64,000 nt of DNA from Phycicoccus avicenniae (GTDB lineage Bacteria > Actinomycetota > Actinomycetes > Actinomycetales > Dermatophilaceae), in assembly GCF_018139485.1 (NCBI RefSeq), contig NZ_JAGSNF010000025.1:1-64000 (forward strand), read 5' to 3'. Shown here piece after piece: positions 1 through 9,972 of the stretch. Position numbers and translations under genes: made by a program. Below the pieces are notes generated by a model that did no database searches, had not been told where the DNA came from, and was given only the letters and a program-made list of their open reading frames with translations. How positions within the stretch are numbered: the first letter of the stretch is position 1; the number at the start of each line of letters is the position of its first letter.

Positions 1-59
1 CCACGACCCGAGACGCCCGCCCACTGCGCGGCGTGAGCACCGGACGGGCGACCTCGACC

Positions 60-2975
<2,916 letters not shown>

Positions 2976-3016
2976 CTCGTCCTCGTCGTCGTCAGGTCGG
3001 GCGTCCTCGGGCCATG

Positions 3017-3041
3017 AAAAAACCCCTCGCTCAGGAGGGGT
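3017..3041 (-). terminator. Intrinsic terminator in the leuS leader (attenuator)
   Basis: Read on the minus strand, CCCCTC-CTGAGC-GAGGGG forms a 6-bp GC stem with a 6-base loop followed directly by six T residues. It lies 42 bases upstream of the leuS ATG and downstream of the small Leu-rich ORF, so it would stop transcription before leuS unless an alternative fold forms. T-tracts are otherwise very rare in this window, which makes it stand out. Confidence 0.8.
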
Positions 3042-3068
3042 CGCCGCGCGGGCCGGGGGCCGGCGCGG

Positions 3069-3095
3069 CTAGCGAAGCAGCAGGCCGCTCGTCAC
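3069..3095 (-). CDS. Candidate leuS leader peptide, MTSGLLLR
   Basis: Nine codons (GTG ACG AGC GGC CTG CTG CTT CGC TAG) encode MTSGLLLR with three consecutive leucine codons just before the stop. The GTG lies six bases after a TACCCT -10 element, so the transcript would be leaderless and begin with this ORF. The stop is followed by a GC-rich hairpin-capable segment (GCCGCGC/GCGCGGC) and then by the terminator at 3017-3041. This is the arrangement of a ribosome-mediated attenuator, known in actinobacteria for amino-acid biosynthetic genes such as leuA. Here it precedes the synthetase gene. Translation of the peptide is inferred, not shown. Confidence 0.65.
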   Translation of the reverse strand: MTSGLLLR

Positions 3096-3101
3096 GCGCT
3101 C

Positions 3102-3107
3102 AGGGTA
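3102..3107 (-). promoter_or_regulatory. -10 element of the leuS leader transcript
   Basis: TACCCT on the minus strand, six bases before the leader-peptide GTG at 3095. No convincing -35 is visible. Confidence 0.55.
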
Positions 3108-3137
3108 GCGCACGGGCCGCCGCCCCGGCCGTGGGCC

Positions 3138-3464
3138 TCAGTGCCCGCCGCCGCGGAGGTTGAGCAGGACGACCCCGGCGACGACGAGGGCGAGACCGAT
3201 GAGCCGGGCCGGGCCCAGGTCCTCGCCGAGGAAGAGGTACCCGATGACGGCGACCGCGGCCACCCCGAGGCCGGCCCACACGGCGTAGACGACCGAGACG
3301 TCCATCTGCTGCACGACGAGGGCGAGCAGCCAGATGGCGACGAGGTACCCCGCGACGACGAGCGCCGACCACCCCGGCTGGGTCAGCCCGCGGGTGCGCG
3401 GCAGGGTCGCGGTCGCCCCGACCTCGGCGGCCACGGCGAGCAGGAGCAGGACGAACGGGGGCAT
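3138..3464 (-). CDS. SMR-family small multidrug efflux protein
   Basis: A 108-residue inner-membrane protein with four hydrophobic helices, the normal size of EmrE/QacE/SugE proteins. The essential membrane-embedded glutamate of the family is Glu14 (AAEVGAT). The C-terminal half has the family's 'VVYAVWAGLG' and 'GEDLGPARLIGLALVVAGVVLLNL' features. It would export small cationic compounds in exchange for protons; the substrate cannot be read from sequence. ATG has a good ribosome-binding site (GGGAGG). It is divergent from a TetR regulator and its promoter region carries two matching palindromes, so repression by that regulator is likely. Confidence 0.9.
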   Translation of the reverse strand: MPPFVLLLLAVAAEVGATATLPRTRGLTQPGWSALVVAGYLVAIWLLALVVQQMDVSVVYAVWAGLGVAAVAVIGYLFLGEDLGPARLIGLALVVAGVVLLNLRGGGH

Positions 3465-3489
3465 CGCGGACCTCCCTCGGCGACGCGGC

Positions 3490-3507
3490 GTGTAGCGGGT
3501 GCTACAC
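3490..3507. promoter_or_regulatory. Operator palindrome 1 for the SMR/TetR pair
   Basis: Perfect inverted repeat GTGTAGCGGGTGCTACAC (7-bp arms, 4-bp centre) between the divergent efflux and TetR genes, on the SMR side. Confidence 0.75.
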
Positions 3508-3514
3508 CGCCAGC

Positions 3515-3528
3515 GTAGCAGTCGCTAC
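3515..3528. promoter_or_regulatory. Operator palindrome 2 for the SMR/TetR pair
   Basis: GTAGC-AGTC-GCTAC, the same half-site and spacer length as palindrome 1. The two centres are 23 bp apart. The right arm runs into the TACACT -10 (3526-3531) of the TetR gene, so binding would block its own transcription. Confidence 0.72.
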
Positions 3529-3531
3529 ACT
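3526..3531 (+). promoter_or_regulatory. -10 element of the TetR gene
   Basis: TACACT ends eight bases before the GTG at 3540 and overlaps operator 2; the mRNA is probably leaderless or nearly so. Confidence 0.5.
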
Positions 3532-3539
3532 CACTCCCC

Positions 3540-4088
3540 GTGGGACGCCGGGAGGAGATCGTCGAGGCCGCGACCGACCACGCCCTGGACCACGGGCTCG
3601 TCGGGCTGAGCCTGCGGCCGCTGGCCGAGGCGCTCGGGACGAGCGACCGGATGCTGCTGTACCACCTCGGGAGCAAGGACGCGCTCGTCGCCGAGGTCGT
3701 CCGATGCGCCACCGCCCGTGCGCTCGAGCGGCTCCGGGCGCTGCCGGCGAGCGCCTCCCCCGGCGCCGCCGTGCGGGACCTGCACCGGCTCTGGGAGGCG
3801 CCCGCCGTGCGCCGGTGTCAGCGGCTGCACGTCGAGGCGTCCGCGCTCGGGCTCTTCGGCCGGGAGCCGTACGCGTCGACGGTCGGGTCGGCCAACGCCC
3901 TGTGGTCCTCGGCGGTCCGCGACCACCTGGCCCGTTCGGGGGTCCCGGCGGCCCGTCTCGACGGGGTCACCCACCTCGTCGACGCCACCTTCATGGGGCT
4001 CGAGCTCGACGCCTCGTTCGGCTCCCCCGCCGGCCCGGCGCTCGAGACCCTCGTCGCCGCGGTCGAGCGCCTCTGCAGCGGCTCCTGA
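3540..4088 (+). CDS. TetR-family transcriptional regulator
   Basis: 182 residues. The N-terminal part (about residues 1-50) is a TetR helix-turn-helix: 'LSLRPLAEALGTSDRMLLYHLGSKDALVAEV', read in overlapping pieces, matches the family's GxxxLYxHFxxKxxLxxxV pattern. The C-terminal ligand domain is divergent, as usual. It is divergent from the SMR efflux gene, with two identical palindromic half-site pairs between them, so it most likely represses that gene and itself until a drug-like ligand binds. GTG was chosen as start because the HTH begins almost at once and a -10 lies eight bases upstream. Confidence 0.88.
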   Translation: MGRREEIVEAATDHALDHGLVGLSLRPLAEALGTSDRMLLYHLGSKDALVAEVVRCATARALERLRALPASASPGAAVRDLHRLWEAPAVRRCQRLHVEASALGLFGREPYASTVGSANALWSSAVRDHLARSGVPAARLDGVTHLVDATFMGLELDASFGSPAGPALETLVAAVERLCSGS

Positions 4089-4118
4089 GCGCACGTCGTG
4101 GACGTCCGACGACACGAC

Positions 4119-4150
4119 GAGGGGCCCGCCTCGACGGAGGCGGGCCCCTC
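4119..4150. terminator. Bidirectional hairpin terminator between tetR and sortase genes
   Basis: Perfect 14-bp stem GAGGGGCCCGCCTC / GAGGCGGGCCCCTC around a GACG loop, between two convergent genes. There is no T-tract, as is common in high-GC actinobacteria. Confidence 0.75.
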
Positions 4151-4174
4151 GGCCGTCGGGTCGGACACGCGGCG

Positions 4175-4864
4175 TCAGGCAGCCTGGACGACCTTCGCGT
4201 AGACGACGACGTTGTCCTCGTAGTGCCCGGTGCCCTCGTTGATGTCCCCGCCGCAGGTGATGAGGCGCAGCTCGGGACCCTCGGTGTTGCCGTAGACCGA
4301 GGCGGTCGGGAAGGCGTTCTTCGCGTAGCGGTCGATGCGGTAGACCTCGAAGGTCACGTCCTCGCCGTCCGCACGGGTCACGGTGACCTCGTCACCCTCC
4401 GCGATGCCGCCGAGCTCGAAGAACACCGACGGACCGGTGCTCACGGAGTCGACGTGGCCGAGCAGGACGCTGGGGCCGAGCTCGCCGGGCGACGGGGACC
4501 CGGTGAACCACGCGGCCTCGTCGTACTGCGGGCCGTGCTGCGGCACCTGGATCTCGCCCTCGGCGTTCAGGCCGGTCTCGTTGACGACCGAGTCGATGTC
4601 GACGCTCGGCGCCTGCACCCGGACGGCGGCGGACCGGGACATGCCGGTCGGCTCCGGCTCGGGCTCGGCGCTCGGCTCGCTCGACGGGGTGTCGGTCGGC
4701 GACGGTTCGGGCTCGCTGCGCGGCGCCGCGTCCGTCACGGGGGGTGGCTGCGGGGCGCTCTCCTGGCTCGCCAGGGCGGTCCCCAGCGCACCGGCCCCCG
4801 CGAGGACGAGCACCGCGGCCACCGCCGCCAGGAGGCGACGGTGGCCGAGGCGTGGGAGTCGCAC
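4175..4864 (-). CDS. Class F-like sortase, with altered catalytic position
   Basis: 229-residue membrane-anchored transpeptidase: N-terminal hydrophobic anchor (about 10-32), a Pro/Glu/Ser-rich linker (34-74) and a C-terminal sortase barrel. The catalytic His is His137 in 'LLGHVDS' and the catalytic Cys is Cys204 in 'LITCGG'. In class E/F sortases the next strand usually reads '(S/H)YRDNVVV', supplying the catalytic Arg; here it is 'HYEDNVVV', with Glu216 at that place. I aligned this by memory of the family, so the substitution should be treated as probable. It begins two bases after the stop of an exported CHRD-like protein, implying one operon and possibly a substrate-enzyme pair. Confidence 0.85.
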   Translation of the reverse strand: MRLPRLGHRRLLAAVAAVLVLAGAGALGTALASQESAPQPPPVTDAAPRSEPEPSPTDTPSSEPSAEPEPEPTGMSRSAAVRVQAPSVDIDSVVNETGLNAEGEIQVPQHGPQYDEAAWFTGSPSPGELGPSVLLGHVDSVSTGPSVFFELGGIAEGDEVTVTRADGEDVTFEVYRIDRYAKNAFPTASVYGNTEGPELRLITCGGDINEGTGHYEDNVVVYAKVVQAA

Positions 4865-4866
4865 GG

Positions 4867-5622
4867 TCAGGAGCGCTCGTCCGCGGTCCGGCGACGCGCC
4901 GCGAGCAGGCCGAGGCCGGCGCCACCGACGAGGAGGGTGCCGCCGAGGGCCGCGAGGCCGGCCTCCTCCATGCCGGCCGTGGAGCCGCCACCGGTCTCGA
5001 CGCCGCCACCGGGCATCTCGGTCATCTGGCCGGCGGTGAGCACGCCGCAGGCGGCCGGGTTGGTGGCCTCCTCCGGGAGGGAGTCGTCGAGGTCGGACAT
5101 GACCTCGCCGTCGTACTCGCCGCTGCCGTTCTGGTCGACACCGTGCAGGACGACGACGGCGGTGCCGTCCTCGATCGCCGCGGCGACGTCGTCGCTCACC
5201 TCGAAGCTGCGCTGGTAGGAGTCGTCACCGACCGGGAAGCGGTCGACGGCCAGTCCGCTGTCCGGGCTGGTGTCGCCCTCGGTCGTCAGCGAGGCGCCGA
5301 TCATGCCGTACTGGTCGGCGGCGTCGCTGACCTGCAGGGCCCCGTCGGCGCCGCTGCCCTCGTCGTCGTTGCTCGGGCACTGGCCCATGCCACCGATGTG
5401 GATGTGCTGGGCGTGGGGCGAGCCCGCGAGCAGGCCCTGGCTCTCGATCGAGATGTCCAGGGTGTTCCCGTCGAGCGTCGCCATCGCCGTGCTCGTCACC
5501 CCGGAGTCGTTGAGCTGGGTGAGGTTCGCCGTGTAGGTGCCGTCCGCGGCCGACGCCGGGAGGGCGGCGAGCGGGAAGGCCCCGAGGGCGAGGGCGGCTG
5601 CTGCGGGGATGGACTTTCGCAT
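4867..5622 (-). CDS. Exported CHRD-like cell-surface protein
   Basis: 251 residues with a Sec signal peptide (MRKSIPAAAALALGAFPLAA, cleavage near 'ASA-AD'), a mature domain containing 'HAQHIHIGGMGQC' and 'VVVLHGVD', typical of CHRD-like or Cu/Zn-SOD-like secreted domains, and a C-terminal tail with a hydrophobic span (about 222-243) ending in RRR. This tail resembles a cell-wall sorting signal, but no clear LPxTG pentapeptide precedes it. Its gene lies directly upstream of the sortase gene. Function is unknown; a surface-displayed protein is the safe reading. The upstream 120 bases hold a purine-rich RBS (ACGGAGAC). Confidence 0.75.
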   Translation of the reverse strand: MRKSIPAAAALALGAFPLAALPASAADGTYTANLTQLNDSGVTSTAMATLDGNTLDISIESQGLLAGSPHAQHIHIGGMGQCPSNDDEGSGADGALQVSDAADQYGMIGASLTTEGDTSPDSGLAVDRFPVGDDSYQRSFEVSDDVAAAIEDGTAVVVLHGVDQNGSGEYDGEVMSDLDDSLPEEATNPAACGVLTAGQMTEMPGGGVETGGGSTAGMEEAGLAALGGTLLVGGAGLGLLAARRRTADERS

Positions 5623-5742
5623 GGATCGTCTCCGTTCGTCTCGCCGGTGCGGGAGGGACGACGCCGTTCCACGCCGTGAGGCAGCTCCCGTCGGCGTCAG
5701 GGGTTCGGGAGGGTCCGCCCCGTGGATTGGACCGATCTGCGG

Positions 5743-7212
5743 TCAGCGCACGTCCAGGCCCTCGGCGTACCCGCCGCGGCGCATCTCGAGGACGTCCCGC
5801 GGGTAGCTCTGGACGACCCGCCACGGGCGCCGCCCGGCCTGGCGCGGCAGCAGGTGCGCGCCGCGGCGGACGTAGCCCGCCATGAGCGGCAGCAGCGGCC
5901 GGGCCTCGTCCCCCGAGCCGTCCCACCGGGGCGTGGCGACCGTGAGCCCGCGGCGGTCCATCCAGCCGAGGAGCCCGGTGACCCACCGGGCGGTGAGGTC
6001 CGAGCGCAGCGTCCAGCTCGCGTTGACGTACCCGACGGCGAGGGACAGGTTCGGCACGCCGGACAGCATGCAGCCGCGCAGGACCCAGCGTTCGCCGACC
6101 TCGACGGGCTCGCCGTCGACGGTGATGTCGGCGCCGCCGGCGACCTGGAGCCGCAGCCCCGTCGCGGTGACGACGACGTCGGCGTCCAGGACCGAGCCGT
6201 CGACGAGCCGGACCCCCTCGGGCACGACCCGGTCCAGCGCGCTCGTCACGACCTGGGCCGCTCCGGTGGACAGCGCGTCGAGGAGGTCCCCGTCGGGTGT
6301 CACGCACAGCCGCTGGTCCCACGGGTCGTACCGCGGCCCGAAGTGGGTGTCGACGGGGTAGCCCGCCGGCAGCCGCCCGAGCAGCCGGCGGCGCAGCACG
6401 CGCCGCCCGGCCCCCGGGAAGCGGCGAAGCGCCGCGTAGGACAGCCCGGACGCCACGACGTTCCGGACCCGGACGGCCCGCCCCGCGACGTCCTCGGGCA
6501 GGACGCGGCCCAGCCTCGCGGCCCCCGGGTCGCGCGAGGGGAGGGCGGCGACGTAGCCGGGGCTGCGCTGCAGCATCGTCACGTGGGCCGCGCCCCTCCG
6601 GACGAGGGCGGGGACGAGGGTGACGGCCGTCGCGCCGCTGCCGACGACGACGACCCGGCGGCCCGCGACCTCGAGGTCGGGTGGCCAGTGCTGGGGGTGC
6701 ACGACGTCGCCGTCGAGGGTGTCGAGGCCGGCGATGCCGGCGTCGTGCGGCTCGTCGTAGGAGTAGTAGCCGGTGGCGAGGTGGACGAACCGGGCCCGGT
6801 GGGTGAGGACCTCGCCGTCGGCACGGACCGCCGTCACCCGCCAGCACCGCTCGCCGGAGTCCCACGCGAGGTCGGTGACCCGTTGACCGAGGTGCAGGCG
6901 GGCGTCGACCCCGTACGCGTGGGCCGTCTCGCGGACGTAGCGCAGGATCTCCTCGCCGGTGACGATGGAGCGCTCCCCCGTCCACGGCCGGAACGGGTAG
7001 GCGAGGGTGAACATGTCCGAGTCCGAGCGGACCCCGGGGTAGCGGAAGAGGTCCCACGTGCCGCCGAGGTCCTCGCGCGCCTCCACGACCGCCCACGTCA
7101 GGTCGGGACGGTGCATGGCGAGCCGGGCCCCCGTGCCGACGCCCGAGATGCCGGCGCCGACGACGAGGACGTCGACGTCGAGCGGCTGCGGGGCCATCGG
7201 GTCGCGGGTCAC
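5743..7212 (-). CDS. ethA: EthA-like flavin-containing (Baeyer-Villiger type) monooxygenase
   Basis: FAD- and NADPH-dependent oxygenase of 489 residues, the same length as mycobacterial EthA. It shows the FAD-binding 'VVGAGISGVG', 'GGTWDLFRYPGVRSDSDMFT', the Baeyer-Villiger-like fingerprint 'LDGDVVHPQHWPPD', a second nucleotide fold 'VVVVGSGATAVTLVPAL', and 'TATGL' near the C-terminus. Enzymes of this type oxidise ketones or activate thioamides; the natural substrate is not evident. A GTG start at 7212 is chosen because TACGGT ends eight bases before it, giving a leaderless message; an ATG at 7197 is also possible. Divergent from the metallophosphoesterase gene. Confidence 0.88.
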   Translation of the reverse strand: MTRDPMAPQPLDVDVLVVGAGISGVGTGARLAMHRPDLTWAVVEAREDLGGTWDLFRYPGVRSDSDMFTLAYPFRPWTGERSIVTGEEILRYVRETAHAYGVDARLHLGQRVTDLAWDSGERCWRVTAVRADGEVLTHRARFVHLATGYYSYDEPHDAGIAGLDTLDGDVVHPQHWPPDLEVAGRRVVVVGSGATAVTLVPALVRRGAAHVTMLQRSPGYVAALPSRDPGAARLGRVLPEDVAGRAVRVRNVVASGLSYAALRRFPGAGRRVLRRRLLGRLPAGYPVDTHFGPRYDPWDQRLCVTPDGDLLDALSTGAAQVVTSALDRVVPEGVRLVDGSVLDADVVVTATGLRLQVAGGADITVDGEPVEVGERWVLRGCMLSGVPNLSLAVGYVNASWTLRSDLTARWVTGLLGWMDRRGLTVATPRWDGSGDEARPLLPLMAGYVRRGAHLLPRQAGRRPWRVVQSYPRDVLEMRRGGYAEGLDVR

Positions 7213-7219
7213 GGGGTCC

Positions 7220-7225
7220 ACCGTA
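7220..7225 (-). promoter_or_regulatory. -10 element of the ethA-like gene
   Basis: TACGGT on the minus strand with seven bases to the GTG at 7212, which decides the start. Confidence 0.5.
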
Positions 7226-7256
7226 GGTGTCGGGGCCGCGTGCGACGATGCCGCCC

Positions 7257-8408
7257 ATGAGTGTGCTCGCCGTGGTGGCACCCCTCGCCGTGACGGCCGG
7301 CTTCGTCCTGTTCCTCTGGCACCGGCTCGCGGTCGCGCCCCGGTGGCCGGTGCCCGTGCGGGTCGTCGTCGCGCTCGTCCTCGTCGGGCTCGCCGCGCTC
7401 GTCCCCGTCGGTCTCGACGGGTGGGGGGCCGCCTGGTCCCCCGCGACGATGCGGCCGTTCGCCTGGGTCGGGCAGACCTTCCTCGCGGCGTGCCTCTACC
7501 TCGCGCTCGGTCTCGGGTCGGTGTGGCTCGTGAGCGTCGGGACCTGGCTCGTGCGCCGGCGGCAGGACCACGGTGCGGCCGCCCGTCGTCGGCTCAACCG
7601 GGTGGGCTCGCTGCTCGTCGTCGCGGTCACCGTCGTCGTCACGGGGTACGGGGTGGCGGCCGCGGCCCGGCCGTCGCTCACCGAGTACGAGGTCGCCTCC
7701 CCCACGCTGCCCGCGGAGCTCGACGGCCTGCGCGTGGCCCTCGTCACCGACATCCACGCCGGGGCCGTGCGCGGGGCCGGGTTCACCCAGGGGGTCGTCG
7801 ACCTCGTCCAGGGGGCGCGTCCCGACCTCGTCGTCGTCGCCGGCGACCTCGTCGAGGGGCCCGCCGAGCGGTACGCCGCCGAGATCGCTCCCCTCGCCGG
7901 GCTCACCGCACCGCTCGGGGTGTTCGCGACGACCGGCAACCACGAGATGTACACCGGCGCCGCGGGCTGGGTCGCGGAGTTCGAGCGCCTCGGCCTCACC
8001 GTCCTGCGCGACGAGTCCGTCCGGGTCGGCAGGGACGGCGCCGCGATCCGCCTCGTTGGCCTCGACGACCTCGAGGGCACGGGCACCTTCTCGCCGGACG
8101 TCGAGGCCGCGCTCGAGGACGTCGACCCCGACGAGTTCGCGCTGCTCGCGGCGCACCAACCGCGGCAGGCGCTCGACGTCGAGGGCCGTGGCGTCGACGT
8201 GCAGCTGTCCGGGCACACCCACGGCGGCCAGCTGTGGCCCCTGCGGTACCTCGTGCCGCTCCAGCAGCCCGCGGTCGACGGGGTCGAGGTCGTCGCCGGC
8301 ACGACGGTCGTCACCTCCCGCGGCGTCGGCGCCTGGGGACCGCCGGTGCGCGTGGCCGCCGCCCCCGAGGTCCCCGTCGTCACGCTGCGCCGGGGACCCG
8401 CCCGATGA
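7257..8408 (+). CDS. Membrane-anchored metallophosphoesterase (YkuE/YaeI type)
   Basis: 383 residues. The first ~140 residues contain about four hydrophobic segments; the rest is a calcineurin-like phosphoesterase with all metal-binding blocks: 'LVTDIHAG', 'VVVAGDLVEG', 'TTGNHEMY', 'AAHQP' and 'LSGHTHGGQ'. Relatives hydrolyse phospholipid or lipid-linked phosphates at the membrane; the exact substrate here is unknown. ATG at 7257 is used because the first membrane helix begins there. It overlaps the next gene by 4 bases (ATGA), so the two are translationally coupled. Confidence 0.88.
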   Translation: MSVLAVVAPLAVTAGFVLFLWHRLAVAPRWPVPVRVVVALVLVGLAALVPVGLDGWGAAWSPATMRPFAWVGQTFLAACLYLALGLGSVWLVSVGTWLVRRRQDHGAAARRRLNRVGSLLVVAVTVVVTGYGVAAAARPSLTEYEVASPTLPAELDGLRVALVTDIHAGAVRGAGFTQGVVDLVQGARPDLVVVAGDLVEGPAERYAAEIAPLAGLTAPLGVFATTGNHEMYTGAAGWVAEFERLGLTVLRDESVRVGRDGAAIRLVGLDDLEGTGTFSPDVEAALEDVDPDEFALLAAHQPRQALDVEGRGVDVQLSGHTHGGQLWPLRYLVPLQQPAVDGVEVVAGTTVVTSRGVGAWGPPVRVAAAPEVPVVTLRRGPAR

Positions 8409-9004
8409 GCGACGTCGTCGTCGGCGAGGACGGCCTCGCCCGGCCCCGCTGGGCCGCCACCGACCCCCTGCTGCGCGACTACTACGACACCGAGTGGGGG
8501 ATGCCGGTCCGCGACGAGCGCGGGGTGTTCGAGCGGCTCTCCCTCGAGGCGTTCCAGTCCGGGCTGTCCTGGGCGACGATCCTGCGCAAGCGGCCGGCGT
8601 TCCGCGCGGCGTTCGACGGCTTCGACCCGGACGTCGTCGCCGGCTACGACGACACCGACGTCGCCCGGCTGCTCGGCGACGCGGGCATCGTCCGCAACCG
8701 CGCCAAGGTCCTCGCGACGGTGACGAACGCCCGCGCGACGGTGGCCCTGCGCGAGCACCCCGACGGCGACCTCGCGGCGTTCGTGTGGTCCTTCCGACCG
8801 GCCGACACCCCGCGTCCGCGCGCCCTCGCCGAGGTACCGACGACCTCGCCGGAGTCGGTCGCGCTGTCGAAGGCCCTCAAGCGGCACGGGTTCACCTTCG
8901 TCGGCCCGACGACGATGTTCGCCCTCATGGAGGCGCTCGGCATCGTCGACACCCACCTGCTCGGCAGCCACCGCCGCGGCACGAGCGGGGTCTGGCCCGG
9001 CTGA
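8405..9004 (+). CDS. tag: DNA-3-methyladenine glycosylase I
   Basis: Removes 3-methyladenine from alkylated DNA in base-excision repair. 199 residues, the usual length. The family's aromatic base pocket and catalytic segment are seen in 'YYDTEWGMPVRDE', 'LEAFQSGLSWATILRKR' and 'GIVRNRAKVLATV', and the C-terminal metal/active region in 'FVGPTTMFALMEALGIVDTH'. The initial Cys of the N-terminal 'RCxW' zinc motif of the E. coli enzyme is not present in this N-terminus ('ARPRW'), a variation to note. ATG overlaps the upstream phosphoesterase stop. Confidence 0.93.
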   Translation: MSDVVVGEDGLARPRWAATDPLLRDYYDTEWGMPVRDERGVFERLSLEAFQSGLSWATILRKRPAFRAAFDGFDPDVVAGYDDTDVARLLGDAGIVRNRAKVLATVTNARATVALREHPDGDLAAFVWSFRPADTPRPRALAEVPTTSPESVALSKALKRHGFTFVGPTTMFALMEALGIVDTHLLGSHRRGTSGVWPG

Positions 9005-9053
9005 CCGGTCGGCGTCACCCGGCGCCCCCGTCTCCCCCGGACTGCAACCGCCC

Positions 9054-9097
9054 GCGTGGAGGATCCTCGGGGTCCACGCCCCGGGGATCCTCCACGC
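9054..9097. terminator. Hairpin downstream of tag
   Basis: Long stem: GCGTGGAGGATCC pairs with GGATCCTCCACGC, with an inner CGGGG/CCCCG pairing in the loop. It lies 50 bases after the tag stop and is probably its terminator. Confidence 0.6.
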
Positions 9098-9134
9098 GAC
9101 GCGGCCGGCCCCCACGGACGAGCCCGGGAACGAG

Positions 9135-9168
9135 GAACGGGCCCGGCGAGTACTCGCCGGGCCCGTTC
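9135..9168 (-). terminator. 34-bp perfect palindrome after tRNA-Ala
   Basis: Arms GAACGGGCCCGGCGAGT / ACTCGCCGGGCCCGTTC meet without a spacer seven bases beyond the tRNA 3' end. Likely the tRNA terminator; it may also end transcripts coming from tag. Confidence 0.65.
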
Positions 9169-9175
9169 GACCACG

Positions 9176-9248
9176 TGGAGCTGAGGGGATTCGAACCCCT
9201 GACCCCCTCCATGCCATGGAGGTGCGCTACCAACTGCGCTACAGCCCC
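9176..9248 (-). tRNA. tRNA-Ala (anticodon GGC)
   Basis: 73 bases on the minus strand fold into a full cloverleaf: acceptor GGGGCTG/CAGCTCC with discriminator A, D-arm GCGC-AGTTGGTA-GCGC, anticodon arm CCTCC-ATGGCAT-GGAGG with anticodon GGC, and T-arm AGGGG-TTCGAAT-CCCCT. It reads GCC codons, which dominate alanine in this genome. The 3' CCA is not encoded. Confidence 0.97.
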
Positions 9249-9315
9249 GAGTGGGATGCCCCCGAAGGGGCGACGTGGAGTCTACCCACGCCCGAACCGC
9301 TCCCCCAAATCGGCC

Positions 9316-9972
9316 TCAGGGCACGAAGGTCCCGTCCGCCGGGCCCGGCGCGCCGGTGACGTTCCACGTCCGCAGCCGCCAGCCGTGGGCCCCCTCGACG
9401 ACCTCGCCCCAGTGGCAGTTGCCGAGCGCCCCGAGCATCCGCCAGGCGTCCATGACCTCGATCCCGAGCAGCCACGACACGGCCGCCCGGCCCGCCGCCC
9501 CGTGGGTCGACAGCACGACGCACTCCCCCGCCGCCGTCGCCGCGAGCGCGTCCTCGATCGCCGCGCCGGTGCGGCGCCGCACGTCGGCCAGGGACTCCCC
9601 GCCGCCGGGACGCGGGACGTCCTCCCCGGCCCGCAGGCGGGCGTGCTCGTCGGGCCAGCGGGCCACGATCTCGTCGTTCGTCAGCCCCTGCCAGGACCCG
9701 GCGTGGATCTCGCGGAGCCGGACGTCCTCGGTGATCGGGACACCGGCCGCGGCGGCGACGCTCTCGCCGGTCCGCCGGGCGCGCTGCAGGTCCGAGGTCA
9801 CGACCCGGGCGGGGCCGAGGGCGGCGACGGCCGCACCGGCCGCCTCGGCCTGCTGCACGCCGAGGTCGGACAACGGGCTGTCCAGCTGCCCCTGCCACAC
9901 CCCGGCGGCGTTGTACGTCGTCTCGCCGTGGCGCAGGACGACGACCCGGCGCGGACCCGCGCCGGCGCTCAC
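9316..9972 (-). CDS. Histidine phosphatase (phosphoglycerate mutase-like)
   Basis: 218 residues with the phosphohistidine motif 'LRHGETTYN' near the N-terminus and the second active-site His in 'VVLSTHGAAGR'. Members dephosphorylate small phosphate esters; which one is unknown (glucosyl-3-phosphoglycerate phosphatase and cobalamin phosphatases are related). The GTG start overlaps the stop of rsfS (GTGA), so it is co-translated with nadD and rsfS. In actinobacteria this triplet is a common order, but the functional link is not clear. Confidence 0.88.
   Translation of the reverse strand: MSAGAGPRRVVVLRHGETTYNAAGVWQGQLDSPLSDLGVQQAEAAGAAVAALGPARVVTSDLQRARRTGESVAAAAGVPITEDVRLREIHAGSWQGLTNDEIVARWPDEHARLRAGEDVPRPGGGESLADVRRRTGAAIEDALAATAAGECVVLSTHGAAGRAAVSWLLGIEVMDAWRMLGALGNCHWGEVVEGAHGWRLRTWNVTGAPGPADGTFVP

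Noticed and set aside
2976-3137. T-box riboswitch upstream of leuS
   Set aside because: The leader is only about 120 bases and lacks the T-box core and specifier loop; a leader peptide explains it better.
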